From DASXVX01 sp036504075 (GTDB lineage Bacteria > Bacillota > Sulfobacillia > Symbiobacteriales > Symbiobacteriaceae), in NCBI GenBank assembly GCA_036504075.1, contig DASXVX010000022.1, forward strand, positions 62,001-126,000: DNA of 64,000 nucleotides, read 5' to 3'. Shown piece after piece: positions 43,565-52,062 of the stretch. Position 1 is the first letter of the stretch; each line of letters opens with the position of its first letter. A program made the position numbers and the translations under genes. The notes below the pieces were generated by a model that was not told where the DNA came from, ran no database searches, and worked only from the letters and a program-made list of their open reading frames with translations.

Positions 43565-44644
43565 CTACTTCGCCAGCTGCTTGCACCGGGCGATGATCGC
43601 ATCCGTCACTTCGCCGGTATTGCTCGTGCCGCCCAGGTCCGGCGTGCGGATCTGGCCCGCTTCCAGGACGTCTTCAATCGCCGTCAGGAGCAAATCGCCC
43701 AGCTTCGGGTAGCCGAACTCGTCCAGCAGCATCTTCGCGGACCAGATCTGGCCGATGGGGTTGGCAATCCCCTTGCCGGCGATGTCCGGGGCCGAGCCGT
43801 GAACCGGCTCGAACATGGACGGATACTTGTGGGCCGGGTTGATGTTGGCCGACGGGGCCATGCCGATGCCGCCCATGATCGCACCGCCCAGGTCGGTCAG
43901 GATGTCGCCGAACAGGTTGGAGCCGACCACCACATCAAATTCATGCGGCCGCAGCACGAAGAACGCACTCAGGGCGTCGATATGGACGAGCCAGCGGTCG
44001 ACCTGCGGGAACTCCTTCTCACCGATCTCCGTGAAGATCTCATCCCAGAACGGCATCGTCCAGTTGATGCCGTTGGACTTGGTCGCACCGCACAGCCGCT
44101 TGCGGGGGGACTTCGCGGCCAGGTCGTAGGCGTAACGGATGATCCGCTCCGTGCCCATGCGGGTGAAGACCGACTCTTGGATGGCGATCTCGTGCGGGAA
44201 ACCGTTGTAGAGCCGGCCGCCCATGCTGGAGTACTCGCCTTCGTTGTTCTCCCGGATCACGATGAAGTCGATGTCGCCGGGGCCGTACTTGCGCAGCGGG
44301 CAGGTGACGCCACGCAGCACCTTGACCGGCCGTATATTGACGTACTGTTCGAACTGGCGGCGAATCGGCAGCAACAGGCCCCAGAGGGAGACATGGTCCT
44401 TCACGCCAGGCCAGCCAACGGCGCCCAGGAAAATGGTCTCGAAGTTGCTCAGGGTCTGCAGGTAATCCTTCGGAGCCATTTCGCCGTGCTCCACAAAGTG
44501 CTTGCAGCTCCAGGGAAACTCGGTGTACTCGAACTTGAGTCCGCCGTCCAGTTCGGCGAGCACGTCCAGCACGCGCCGGCCTTCGCGGACCGTTTCATGA
44601 CCGATGCCGTCGCCGGGAATCGCCGCCACGGAAATTTTGCGCAT
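43565..44644 (-). CDS. Tartrate/D-malate-type dehydrogenase (isocitrate/isopropylmalate DH family)
   Basis: A 359-residue oxidative decarboxylase of the beta-hydroxyacid family. Diagnostic segments are IPGDGIGHETVREG, the substrate loop NIRPVKVLRGVTCPLR, IVIRENNEGEYSSMGG and VGSNLFGDILTDLGG with EPVHGSAPDIAGKGIANP. The ENNEGEYS motif favours the tartrate dehydrogenase/D-malate group over leucine or TCA enzymes. ATG at 44644, GGAGG 8 nt upstream. Divergent from a dicarboxylate transporter, which supports a C4-acid catabolic role. Confidence 0.9.
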   Translation of the reverse strand: MRKISVAAIPGDGIGHETVREGRRVLDVLAELDGGLKFEYTEFPWSCKHFVEHGEMAPKDYLQTLSNFETIFLGAVGWPGVKDHVSLWGLLLPIRRQFEQYVNIRPVKVLRGVTCPLRKYGPGDIDFIVIRENNEGEYSSMGGRLYNGFPHEIAIQESVFTRMGTERIIRYAYDLAAKSPRKRLCGATKSNGINWTMPFWDEIFTEIGEKEFPQVDRWLVHIDALSAFFVLRPHEFDVVVGSNLFGDILTDLGGAIMGGIGMAPSANINPAHKYPSMFEPVHGSAPDIAGKGIANPIGQIWSAKMLLDEFGYPKLGDLLLTAIEDVLEAGQIRTPDLGGTSNTGEVTDAIIARCKQLAK

Positions 44645-44679
44645 ATGTATACCCTCCCCGAGGTTTCGGTTGCGGCATC

Positions 44680-44685
44680 ATTATA
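44680..44685 (-). promoter_or_regulatory. Extended -10 element for the dehydrogenase gene
   Basis: TGCTATAAT on the minus strand, a TGN-extended perfect -10, 36 nt before the ATG; no good -35. Confidence 0.5.
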
Positions 44686-44820
44686 GCATTTCCGGCCGGA
44701 CGTCCCCTCTCCCCAGGAAGGACTAAACGACGTACCATGTTCCGTTTCTAAGCACATATTACAAATTGCTGACTAACAACGTACTATCGGCTATTTTCTT
44801 GGACTATATGAACAAAACCC

Positions 44821-44849
44821 TCGACACCGTAATCTTCGATTGGAATAAT
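44821..44849 (+). promoter_or_regulatory. Sigma-A promoter of the dicarboxylate transporter
   Basis: TCGACA, 17-nt spacer, AATAAT. Just after it TGAACCG occurs twice (44856-44862 and 44869-44875, 13-bp period), possibly a regulator site. Confidence 0.6.
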
Positions 44850-44916
44850 GAATTCTGAACCGATATCGTGAACCGCTTCACAACCTCGCCCAATTTTGAT
44901 GGAGGTGTAAGGGTAC

Positions 44917-46416
44917 ATGGCGCATCCCGCAGCAAAGACCACTCCCGAGCAGACAGGCGGCTTGCACATTGACTCCGGAAAGCTGATTCGCGGCGGCATC
45001 GTGATTGCAGTCGGACTTATTCTGTGGTTCTGGCCTCCGTACGCCAAGCTTAGCCTTCAGGCCACGCATCTCGTTGCGATCTTCATTTCTACCATTCTCG
45101 GTCTTATTCTGCAACCGCTGCCCCAGGGCGCCGTCGTCATGACCGGCATCGCCCTCACTGCCATCACCGGCACGCTGGTGATCGGCGATGCGCTGAACGG
45201 CTTCCAGGACGCCACGGTGTGGCTCATCGTCATGGCTTTCCTCTTTGCCCGTGGTTTCATTAAGACCGGACTCGGTCGGCGCATCGCCTTCTTGCTGGTC
45301 CGGGCGTTCGGCAAGACCACGCTGGGCCTCAGCTACGCCATCACGGCGGCCGACATGATCATCGCCCCGGCCACCCCGTCGAACACGGCCCGGGCCGGCG
45401 GCATCCTCTTCCCGGTCGTCCGTGCGCTCTCTTCCTCGCTGGGCTCCGAGCCCGGCAAAACGGCCAAGCGGGCCGGTGCGTTCCTCATGTTCAACGAGTT
45501 CCAGGTCAACCTGATCACTTCGGCGCTCTTCCTGACCGGCGTGGCACCTAACTCCGCCATCGTCAACTTTGCGAAGACTTCCTTCAAGTATCAAATCACC
45601 TGGGGTGGCTGGTTCGTGGCCGCCTCGGTCCCGGCGATCATCTCCCTGATTATCCTGCCGTACATCATCTATAAGCTGATGAACCCGGAGGTCAAGGTCT
45701 CGCCGGAAGCGCCGGTCCTGGCTTCGAAGGAACTGGCGAAGATGGGCCCGATGTCCGGCAGCGAAAAGGGCATGCTGACGGTCTTCGTCCTCACCCTGAT
45801 CATGTGGGCACTGCCCGCCGACGTGACCAAGCTCTGGTTCCCGTCCGCCTGGTGGTTGCCGTTCAACGCCACCGCCGTCGCCCTGGTGGGCGTCGCCGTC
45901 CTGCTTCTGTTCAACGTCCTCGACTGGAACGACGTGATCACCGAGAAGGGCGGCTGGGACGCGCTGATCTGGTTCGGCGGCCTGGTCGGCATGGCCTCGG
46001 CCCTCTCGAAGCTGGGCGTCATTGGCGCCCTGGCTACGTACCTGAAGACCAATCTGGGCCATCAGACCTCGTGGGTCGTCGCCTTCGTGCTGCTGGTCGT
46101 CGCCTACAACTATAGCCACTACCTGATCGCATCCATGACGGCGCACGCCACGGCCTTCTACGTGGCGCTGGGCCTGGTCGCCATCAGCCTGGGCGCCCCG
46201 GTCGGCCTGACCGCCCTGGTACTGGGCTTCTTCAACAGCCTGAACGCCGCGATGACCACCTACGGCACCGGCCCGGCACCGATCTACTTCGGCGCCGGCT
46301 ACGTGGAGCAGGGTGTCTGGTGGCGGAACGGCCTGATCATCAGCGTGATCAACCTGGTGGTCTGGCTGGGCGTCGGCGGTCTCTGGTGGCGGGTCATCGG
46401 CCTCTGGGGAAATTAG
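44917..46416 (+). CDS. DASS-family dicarboxylate transporter (tartrate/malate/succinate)
   Basis: A 499-residue transporter of the SLC13/DASS family with about 11-12 helices. Family motifs: the first SNT-type hairpin ATPSNTARAGGILFPV and the second end GTGPAPIYFGAGYVEQG. It would exchange or import C4 dicarboxylates with Na+ or an antiport partner; it is closest in style to CitT/TtdT. GGAGG is 11 nt before the ATG. The neighbouring dehydrogenase would consume the substrate. Confidence 0.92.
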   Translation: MAHPAAKTTPEQTGGLHIDSGKLIRGGIVIAVGLILWFWPPYAKLSLQATHLVAIFISTILGLILQPLPQGAVVMTGIALTAITGTLVIGDALNGFQDATVWLIVMAFLFARGFIKTGLGRRIAFLLVRAFGKTTLGLSYAITAADMIIAPATPSNTARAGGILFPVVRALSSSLGSEPGKTAKRAGAFLMFNEFQVNLITSALFLTGVAPNSAIVNFAKTSFKYQITWGGWFVAASVPAIISLIILPYIIYKLMNPEVKVSPEAPVLASKELAKMGPMSGSEKGMLTVFVLTLIMWALPADVTKLWFPSAWWLPFNATAVALVGVAVLLLFNVLDWNDVITEKGGWDALIWFGGLVGMASALSKLGVIGALATYLKTNLGHQTSWVVAFVLLVVAYNYSHYLIASMTAHATAFYVALGLVAISLGAPVGLTALVLGFFNSLNAAMTTYGTGPAPIYFGAGYVEQGVWWRNGLIISVINLVVWLGVGGLWWRVIGLWGN

Positions 46417-46448
46417 GTTCCGGCTCACGTTTTTTGAGACAGAGGAAC

Positions 46449-46472
46449 GGGGCGCCCTGGCATGGGGCGCCC
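46449..46472 (+). terminator. Terminator after the transporter
   Basis: GGGCGCCC repeated as a hairpin (8 bp, self-complementary arms), followed by TGCTTTTC. Confidence 0.7.
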
Positions 46473-46481
46473 TGCTTTTCG

Positions 46482-47072
46482 CTAACTCCCACCGCCTGCC
46501 TTGGTGGTCTCGGTCTTCACCGCCGCCACGATGCCCGCGGCGGGCCGCACTTCCCAGGTAGTGTTGGTGTAGAGCCCCGTGGCGTTGTTGTAGGACGTGG
46601 ACTTCAGGCGGCCGGGCCCGTCCAGGTCCAGGTGGCCGAACAGGACCGGCTGTTGGCTTTTGTCGGTCCTGAACGGGTAGTGCACCAGCGTCTTCCCGTC
46701 GGGCGACAGGCCGAGCACGGCCAGTTCCCAGCCGTTGCAGGAGGCATACTGCCCCACCAGCAGCAGGTCGGGCTGCTGCGGGGGCGCGCCAGGGACGACG
46801 GTCAGCATGTCGGGCCTGGCCTCGTTGAACTCCAAGGGTTGATTCCGCCAGGGGGCGGCGGTCTGCCGCTCCGGGGCAGGGGCGCCTTCCGGCTGGAGGT
46901 AGAACGCGAAGTGGCCGCTGTGAATCCGATCGCCGCCCTGCCCGCCGCAAAAACCGGGGGGCTCCACGACCTGCACCTGGTCGTCGGGTGCGAAGAGGAA
47001 CACTGTGGCCGTCTGCCCGTTAACGCTCCGCAGATGACGGCGGGGTGCGGCCGGAAGTTTCGCACCTCGCAT
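46482..47072 (-). CDS. Hypothetical protein, possibly 5'-truncated
   Basis: A 196-codon frame whose C-terminal part reads like a real protein: GHFAFYLQPEGAP, NEARPDMLTVVPG, GQYASCNGWELAVLGLSPDG, HLDLDGPGRLKSTSYN. The first ~16 residues are basic and unlike the rest, and there is no ribosome site or signal peptide, so the true N-terminus may be missing. It lies directly after the Gly-rich gene. Similar beta-rich sequences are often parts of secreted proteins. No family is recognised. Confidence 0.5.
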   Translation of the reverse strand: MRGAKLPAAPRRHLRSVNGQTATVFLFAPDDQVQVVEPPGFCGGQGGDRIHSGHFAFYLQPEGAPAPERQTAAPWRNQPLEFNEARPDMLTVVPGAPPQQPDLLLVGQYASCNGWELAVLGLSPDGKTLVHYPFRTDKSQQPVLFGHLDLDGPGRLKSTSYNNATGLYTNTTWEVRPAAGIVAAVKTETTKAGGGS

Positions 47073-47088
47073 ATGGCAGTAGGGTGAG

Positions 47089-47571
47089 TCAGAAAGTCGA
47101 CCGGCCCATGGCCGAGCCGTCGATGGGAAGAGCGGGGCCGGTCACGGCCGAACCAGGAAAACCCACAGCGATGACCGTAACCGCTGCCGTCCGCGCCCCC
47201 AACGAAACAATTGCCTCCTCCACCTGTGGGGCCGGTCCGATGGGCAGGCCGCCGCCAGCGAAGACCTCCACCCCGATGGGCCCGCCGCTGGCCCCCAGCA
47301 AAAAGCTGCCGATCGGACCCGCCGCCGTAAGGGTCGCCAGGGGCAGCGTTGGCGGCATCGGCGCCGAGCCACCGCGGAAAACCTGGGTGACCGGCCCCCC
47401 GAGGGGCAACCCGCCCGAGAGCACACCGCCGAGGATCGCGATCGGCGCCCCCCCGATGTTGAAGGTGGAGGCCGCCCCCCCGACCGGCGTGCCGGTCGCC
47501 GCCTGTGCCGCTCCCGGAGGAGCGATAGGGCCGCCGCCAGTCAAGGTCAATCCGGTCAAGCCGTCGGGCAT
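47089..47571 (-). CDS. Gly/Pro/Ala-rich hypothetical protein, 160 aa
   Basis: A 160-residue protein of low complexity (Gly about 20 percent, with Pro, Ala, Leu), with many GGxPIG-like segments. No signal peptide or membrane helix is obvious, though it is quite hydrophobic; a spore-coat or surface structural role would fit the composition, but this is a guess. ATG at 47571 has an excellent GGAGGGGG site. Two other frames across this DNA are open, as is typical for GC-rich repeats. Confidence 0.6.
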   Translation of the reverse strand: MPDGLTGLTLTGGGPIAPPGAAQAATGTPVGGAASTFNIGGAPIAILGGVLSGGLPLGGPVTQVFRGGSAPMPPTLPLATLTAAGPIGSFLLGASGGPIGVEVFAGGGLPIGPAPQVEEAIVSLGARTAAVTVIAVGFPGSAVTGPALPIDGSAMGRSTF

Positions 47572-47617
47572 GCTTCTCCCCCTCCACAGGCTTTAGTGAA
47601 TGCGCAAGGTTTGCCGC

Positions 47618-47646
47618 TTGACACCCGTCAACCGGGCCGGTATGCT
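47618..47646 (+). promoter_or_regulatory. Promoter of the ABC-F leader transcript
   Basis: TTGACA (47618-47623), 17-nt spacer, TATGCT (47641-47646); start expected near 47653, about 275 nt before the ABC-F gene. Confidence 0.75.
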
Positions 47647-47688
47647 AAAGCCGTATTCTGAGGCCAAACTGGGCGGAGGTACGCAGAC

Positions 47689-47712
47689 GTGAAGAAAACG
47701 ACCGAGCGCTAA
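47689..47712 (+). CDS. Seven-residue leader peptide of the ABC-F gene
   Basis: A GTG-started frame encoding M-K-K-T-T-E-R then TAA, with GGAGG 9 nt upstream (47675-47679). It lies 40 nt after the predicted transcription start and 110 nt before a terminator. Short leader peptides of this kind sense antibiotics by ribosome stalling in ABC-F, Erm and Cat operons; here that is inference from the arrangement. Confidence 0.6.
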   Translation: MKKTTER

Positions 47713-47820
47713 CTGAACACGAGGACGCCTGCGCTTGAGGCACCGGCTTTTGTAGCCGTGGCTTTCGTGTGGCGTCCGCAAGTTAGGCCGGTCCCGTCTG
47801 CGCTGCTCTTGGGTAACACC

Positions 47821-47850
47821 GAGACCACGGGGGATTCGACCCGTGGTCTT
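47821..47850 (+). terminator. Leader terminator with competing antiterminator
   Basis: AGACCACGGG/CCCGTGGTCT hairpin with 8-nt loop, followed by TTCATTTTG. Its 5' arm CCACGG (47825-47830) is also complementary to CCGTGG at 47756-47761 upstream, giving an alternative, antiterminating pairing. Confidence 0.8.
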
Positions 47851-47926
47851 TCATTTTGTGCGGGCGGGGGCGGCGATGCCTTCGCCGGAGCAGTCGGGAC
47901 CGCCACGAAAGGCGGCGGTTCTCTAT

Positions 47927-49603
47927 ATGATGGTCTTACAAGTTCGGGGCCTCAAGAAAGAGTTCGAATCCATTCCCGTCCTCACGGACGTATCGTTCCA
48001 CCTCGCCGGCGGCGAGCGGGTCGGTCTGGTCGGCGCCAACGGCTGCGGCAAGTCGACGCTCCTGAAAATCCTGGCGGGCGAACTCGCTGCGACGGCGGGG
48101 AGCGCCACCTGGGTGACCGCGGGACTCTCCCGGGCCTACCTGGCGCAGGAAGGCCACTGGAACCCGGCCCTGCCCCTGGGCGAGCAAATGGGCACGGTCT
48201 CGGCTGACCTGCTCGCCCGCTGCGGCATCACTTCGGCCATGCTGACCCAGCCGGCCGGCACGCTGTCCGGCGGGCAGAAAACCCGGGCGGCCCTGGCCCG
48301 GGTGCTGGCGACCCGCCCGCACCTGCTCCTGCTGGATGAACCGACCAACCACCTGGACACCGAAGGGCTCCAGTGGCTGGAGTCCATGCTGGCCGCCTAC
48401 CGGGGCACGGTGCTGGTCATCAGCCACGACCGCTTCTTCCTGGACCAGGTGGCCACCCGCATCCTGGAACTGGAGGGCGGCGCGGTCCGGGACTACCCGG
48501 GCAACTACAGCGCCTACGCCCGGCAAAAACAGGCCGAGCGGGAGCGGGCCGAGGCGGAGTACCGGCAATTCGTCAACCTCAAGAAGCAGCTTACGGCCGC
48601 CATCCAGCGGCAACTGCACTGGGCGGCCGCCGGGCAAAACGCCCCCCTCCCGCATGATGCGCCCCCAAACGCCGTTCAGTACAACCGCGCCCAGGCGCAG
48701 GCCCACATGCAAGTCGTCAAGGTCCTGCAGCAACGGATCGAGCGGGCCAAAGTAGAGAAGCCGAAGCAGGCCCGGCGCATCAACCTCAGGCTCGACGGCC
48801 AGGGCGAAGGCGGCCGGAACCAGATTCTCGCCGAACGGCTGGGCTTCAGTTACGACGGGCGCCGCTGGCTGTTCCGCCAGGCGGATTTCTACGTCCAGCG
48901 GGGCGACCGGGTGGCCATCGTCGGGCCGAACGGCTCCGGCAAAACGACGCTGGTGAAGCTGCTCCTGGGCGAGCTGTCGCCCACCGAAGGCGCCATCTAC
49001 CGGTCGCCGGTCAAGGTGGGCTATCTGGAACAGGAGTTGCAGAAGCTGAACCCGGCCCAGACCGTGCTGGAGGAAGCGACCGGCAATTCGGCGCTCGACC
49101 AGGCCTACGCCCGGACGCTGCTGGGCGGGCTGCTCTTCCCGGGCGAGACGGTGCTCAAACCGGTCGGGGTGCTCTCCGGCGGGGAGAAAGTCCGGCTGGC
49201 CCTGGCGAAAATCCTCCTCGCGGCCCCGGACATGCTGGTGCTCGACGAGCCGACCAACAGCCTCGACCTGCCGTCCCGGGAGCGGGTCGAGGAGGCGCTG
49301 GAGGGCTACCCGGGCACGCTGCTCATGGTCTCGCATGACCGGTATCTGCTCCGGCGGATCGCCAACCGGGTCATGCTGGTGGATGGCGGCCGGCTCCAGA
49401 CGTACGGCGGCGGCTACGCGGCGTTCCTTCAGCGGGCGGACCGCAGCGGGCCGGCGGATGTGGCCGACCGGCGGCTCCTGCTGGAGACCCGGCTGGCCCG
49501 GCTGTCGGCGGCCCTGGCGGCTCCGCCGGAGGGCGAGAAGGAGCGGCTCACCGCCGAGTTCATCAACGTGAGCCGGGAGTTGCGGGCACTCGGACCGGGA
49601 TAG
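47927..49603 (+). CDS. ABC-F family ATPase (ribosome-protection / antibiotic-resistance type)
   Basis: A 558-residue soluble twin ATPase that acts on the ribosome. Walker A GANGCGKST and GPNGSGKTT, signatures LSGGQKTRAALAR and LSGGEKVRLALAK, and Walker B LLLLDEPTNHLD / MLVLDEPTNSLD. The interdomain linker (about residues 240-300, with REQKQAE-like coiled coil QKQAERERAEAEYRQF) is the part that contacts the exit tunnel in antibiotic-resistance members. No membrane domain. Start taken at 47927 with weak GGCGG upstream. The leader with peptide and attenuator suggests drug-induced expression. Confidence 0.92.
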   Translation: MMVLQVRGLKKEFESIPVLTDVSFHLAGGERVGLVGANGCGKSTLLKILAGELAATAGSATWVTAGLSRAYLAQEGHWNPALPLGEQMGTVSADLLARCGITSAMLTQPAGTLSGGQKTRAALARVLATRPHLLLLDEPTNHLDTEGLQWLESMLAAYRGTVLVISHDRFFLDQVATRILELEGGAVRDYPGNYSAYARQKQAERERAEAEYRQFVNLKKQLTAAIQRQLHWAAAGQNAPLPHDAPPNAVQYNRAQAQAHMQVVKVLQQRIERAKVEKPKQARRINLRLDGQGEGGRNQILAERLGFSYDGRRWLFRQADFYVQRGDRVAIVGPNGSGKTTLVKLLLGELSPTEGAIYRSPVKVGYLEQELQKLNPAQTVLEEATGNSALDQAYARTLLGGLLFPGETVLKPVGVLSGGEKVRLALAKILLAAPDMLVLDEPTNSLDLPSRERVEEALEGYPGTLLMVSHDRYLLRRIANRVMLVDGGRLQTYGGGYAAFLQRADRSGPADVADRRLLLETRLARLSAALAAPPEGEKERLTAEFINVSRELRALGPG

Positions 49604-49606
49604 CCA

Positions 49607-49633
49607 GAGCCGGCGGGGGTTTCCCGCCGGCTC
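49607..49633. terminator. Bidirectional terminator after the ABC-F gene
   Basis: Perfect 11-bp stem GAGCCGGCGGG/CCCGCCGGCTC, loop 5 nt, then CTGCTTTCC. Confidence 0.8.
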
Positions 49634-49649
49634 CTGCTTTCCTGTCGTG

Positions 49650-51422
49650 TCAGATGCCGACGTAGCGGTACCGATGGGCGCTGTCCGGCCAGCGGACCAC
49701 GTAGGCCCATTCGCCGTCGAAGCCCACCGGCAGCCCGTCCCCCAGATCCAGGCGGCGGCCCGTTCCCGGCCAGTAGACATAAACGCCCGCCCACTCACCC
49801 GTGGCCGAAAGCACCCGAGTCCCGGCCGCATCCCAGAAGGCTGCGTCCCGGCGCCCACCAGGCAGCGTAATGAGCGGGCCGCCGACCAGGGGAATCACCT
49901 GCGCCGCTCCGTCGGAAGCTACCAGCAGGTTCTGCCCGTCCGGGCTCCAGTACAGGCGGGTGCCCATCAGCCGGACAGCCACACCTGCCCGCACGACCCG
50001 GCGCTCTCCCACCTTCAGATCGAACACCACGAGGTCGTTGACTTCCCACGTCGCCCCCATGTCCAGGACCGCCAGCATTTGCCCGTCGGGGCTCCAGGCG
50101 ACCCACCGCGAGAAGTCCATCCCGTCCTTGCCGCTAAAGTGGTGGTGGGCGAAACCCGTGACCCGGGTTCGCTCGGCGCCGGTCGTTGGGTCCGTCACCA
50201 CCAGGTCCACCGGGGTGGGGTCGAGTTCGCTGTGACGCCCCGCTTTCTCGATGTCCAGGAACGCCGCGGCGCGGCCGTCGGAGCTGAGCGTCGCCCATCC
50301 CCACTGGGTTCTGCCGGTCTGCTTCACCGCCGGTCCCCCGGTGGCGGCGTCCCAGAAGAACCAGCCTTCAATCGTCCCGCTGCCGATGAGGGTATCAGCG
50401 CGCCAGCCCAGGGCCGTCCCGTCGCCAACGCGGGTCACCCGCTGTGCGCCGATGTCCGCCACGGCCACATAGAAAGGCCACCAGGGGTGGTTGTCCGGCG
50501 TTTTCGCCCGGGCGGTCACCCCGACGTACTTCCCATCGGGCGAGAGGACCGCCGCCGTCATGTCGGCCGGCATGGTCATCACCCGCTCCCGGGCGCCGGT
50601 GCTCAGGTTGACCTTTTCGAGGAACGGCGCCCCTTCTGTGCTGCGGAGCACCAGGGCCCGGGGCACCGCCAGCAGCCCCGTGGCCGCCTGGAACCAGGGG
50701 AGGGCGACGTCCAGGCGCGCGGGTACGCCCGGCAGGTCAATCCGGGCATGGTCGGGCGCCGGCCAGCCGGTCTGGATGCCGGGCAGGCGCTTGTACTCGC
50801 TCTGCTTCAGCGTCTCTTCCAGCACCTTGTCCAGCGAGCCGGGCAGCATGGGCTGATCAAAGAAGAACTCCAGCGACAGCGGACCGGGCGCCAGGTTCAG
50901 CTCGGCCTCCGTCGTCATGGCCAAGTCGCCGGCGCCCCGGCGGTAGCCCACCCGCACTACTGGCTCAGGCTTGCGGACCAGCACGACCCGCGAGTCCCCT
51001 ATCCCGTCCAGCCAGACCTCCCATCGGTCCGGCCCGCCGGCCGGGAAATGGGCCTGCGTGAGGTCCCAGCCTGCGTTCAGGTGGTCAGCCGCATAGCCGC
51101 TTGCCCGGACGGGCGCGTCCTGGACACCCTTCCCGTACCAGGTGACCATCACCTCGCCGCTGCCGACGACCACTTCGCCATTCAGGGGCGCCTCCACCAC
51201 GTTGATGCCTGCCAGCAGCCCGACGTTCCAGGGGCCGCTCCGGAAAACCTCCCGCCTCAAGACGGTCGGGCCGGGCTGCGGCACGACCGGCTCAGGTGGG
51301 GCGGGGGTCTCCACCTTAGTTGGCGGCTGTGTTGAAACCGGGGCCGGCGCCGACGTCCGGGCGGTGCAGCCCGTTCCCGTCAGGGCGAGTAGCAGCAGCA
51401 GAGCAGCAATCCAACGGCGCAT
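49650..51422 (-). CDS. Lipoprotein with beta-propeller (WD40/TolB-like) domain
   Basis: A 590-residue lipoprotein: signal peptide ending in LTGTGC, then a Pro/Thr linker (about 20-55), an N-terminal domain of about 200 residues, and a C-terminal propeller-like region with repeated S-P-D-G-type blades (AAVLSPDGKYVGVTARAKT, WSPDGQMLAVLDMG, YWSPDGQNLLVASDG). Such propellers usually bind protein or glycan partners. ATG at 51422 has AGGAG 10 nt upstream. Co-transcribed with the 152-aa gene upstream; no specific function can be given. Confidence 0.85.
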   Translation of the reverse strand: MRRWIAALLLLLALTGTGCTARTSAPAPVSTQPPTKVETPAPPEPVVPQPGPTVLRREVFRSGPWNVGLLAGINVVEAPLNGEVVVGSGEVMVTWYGKGVQDAPVRASGYAADHLNAGWDLTQAHFPAGGPDRWEVWLDGIGDSRVVLVRKPEPVVRVGYRRGAGDLAMTTEAELNLAPGPLSLEFFFDQPMLPGSLDKVLEETLKQSEYKRLPGIQTGWPAPDHARIDLPGVPARLDVALPWFQAATGLLAVPRALVLRSTEGAPFLEKVNLSTGARERVMTMPADMTAAVLSPDGKYVGVTARAKTPDNHPWWPFYVAVADIGAQRVTRVGDGTALGWRADTLIGSGTIEGWFFWDAATGGPAVKQTGRTQWGWATLSSDGRAAAFLDIEKAGRHSELDPTPVDLVVTDPTTGAERTRVTGFAHHHFSGKDGMDFSRWVAWSPDGQMLAVLDMGATWEVNDLVVFDLKVGERRVVRAGVAVRLMGTRLYWSPDGQNLLVASDGAAQVIPLVGGPLITLPGGRRDAAFWDAAGTRVLSATGEWAGVYVYWPGTGRRLDLGDGLPVGFDGEWAYVVRWPDSAHRYRYVGI

Positions 51423-51477
51423 CGTGTACCATCTCCTGCGCGTTGGACGTGCGACCCCGCCATCCGGTTCCGTCGGG

Positions 51478-51936
51478 CTATTCCTCCGAGAAGATGTAGA
51501 ACTCCGCCGGCAACTGCTTGTTCTCAAAGTGCGGGGGAGCGTTTGCGAAGCCCATCCATCCCCCGAAGTCCGGCTGCGCCCCGGTGGGAATGCAAGCCAC
51601 ACCCAGGAGACCACTGCCGATGACATGCTTGTACCGCCAGAAGAGAACCGCCCCGTGATGGTTGTCAATCTGGTAGTAACCCAGCTTGAAGAGGGCGCGG
51701 AACCTGGGGTCATCCTGGTAGATGGCATGCCCTTTTAGCACCTCAGCGGCTGCCTGCCGGAACAGGGCTTCGTCCTGCGTCACATCTCGGAACAGCCCAG
51801 CGGAAATCATGGGATCGTACAGCACAACGCCCAGGAGCAGGAGAACCGCCGCCAGTCCCGCTATCCACCTGCCCCTGCTTCCCGACTCGGCCGGCCCACC
51901 TTGGATTTCCGCTCGCTCAATACGTTTTCGTAACAT
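51478..51936 (-). CDS. Hypothetical membrane-anchored protein, 152 aa
   Basis: A 152-residue protein with one N-terminal membrane helix (about 24-41, GRWIAGLAAVLLLLGVVLYDP) after a charged start, and an outer domain with conserved-looking aromatic stretches (FKLGYYQIDNHHGAVLFWRYK, NAPPHFENKQLPAEFYIF). No family recognised. It precedes the propeller lipoprotein by 55 nt and is divergent from cydA. ATG at 51936; AGGAG is 14 nt upstream, rather far. Confidence 0.65.
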   Translation of the reverse strand: MLRKRIERAEIQGGPAESGSRGRWIAGLAAVLLLLGVVLYDPMISAGLFRDVTQDEALFRQAAAEVLKGHAIYQDDPRFRALFKLGYYQIDNHHGAVLFWRYKHVIGSGLLGVACIPTGAQPDFGGWMGFANAPPHFENKQLPAEFYIFSEE

Positions 51937-52062
51937 GGCCGTGCATTCAGCTCCTGGTTTCCTGGTATGTATGTCTTATTCAGGCCAAACCTCGACCATT
52001 ACTGCAGGCAGCGAGATTTCGTTAGCGAAAGTTTAAGTATCTGCGAACGGGAGGCAACCGCC

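Noticed and set aside
47713..47820. T-box leader before the ABC-F gene
   Set aside because: No T-box sequence or specifier loop; a peptide-linked attenuator fits better.
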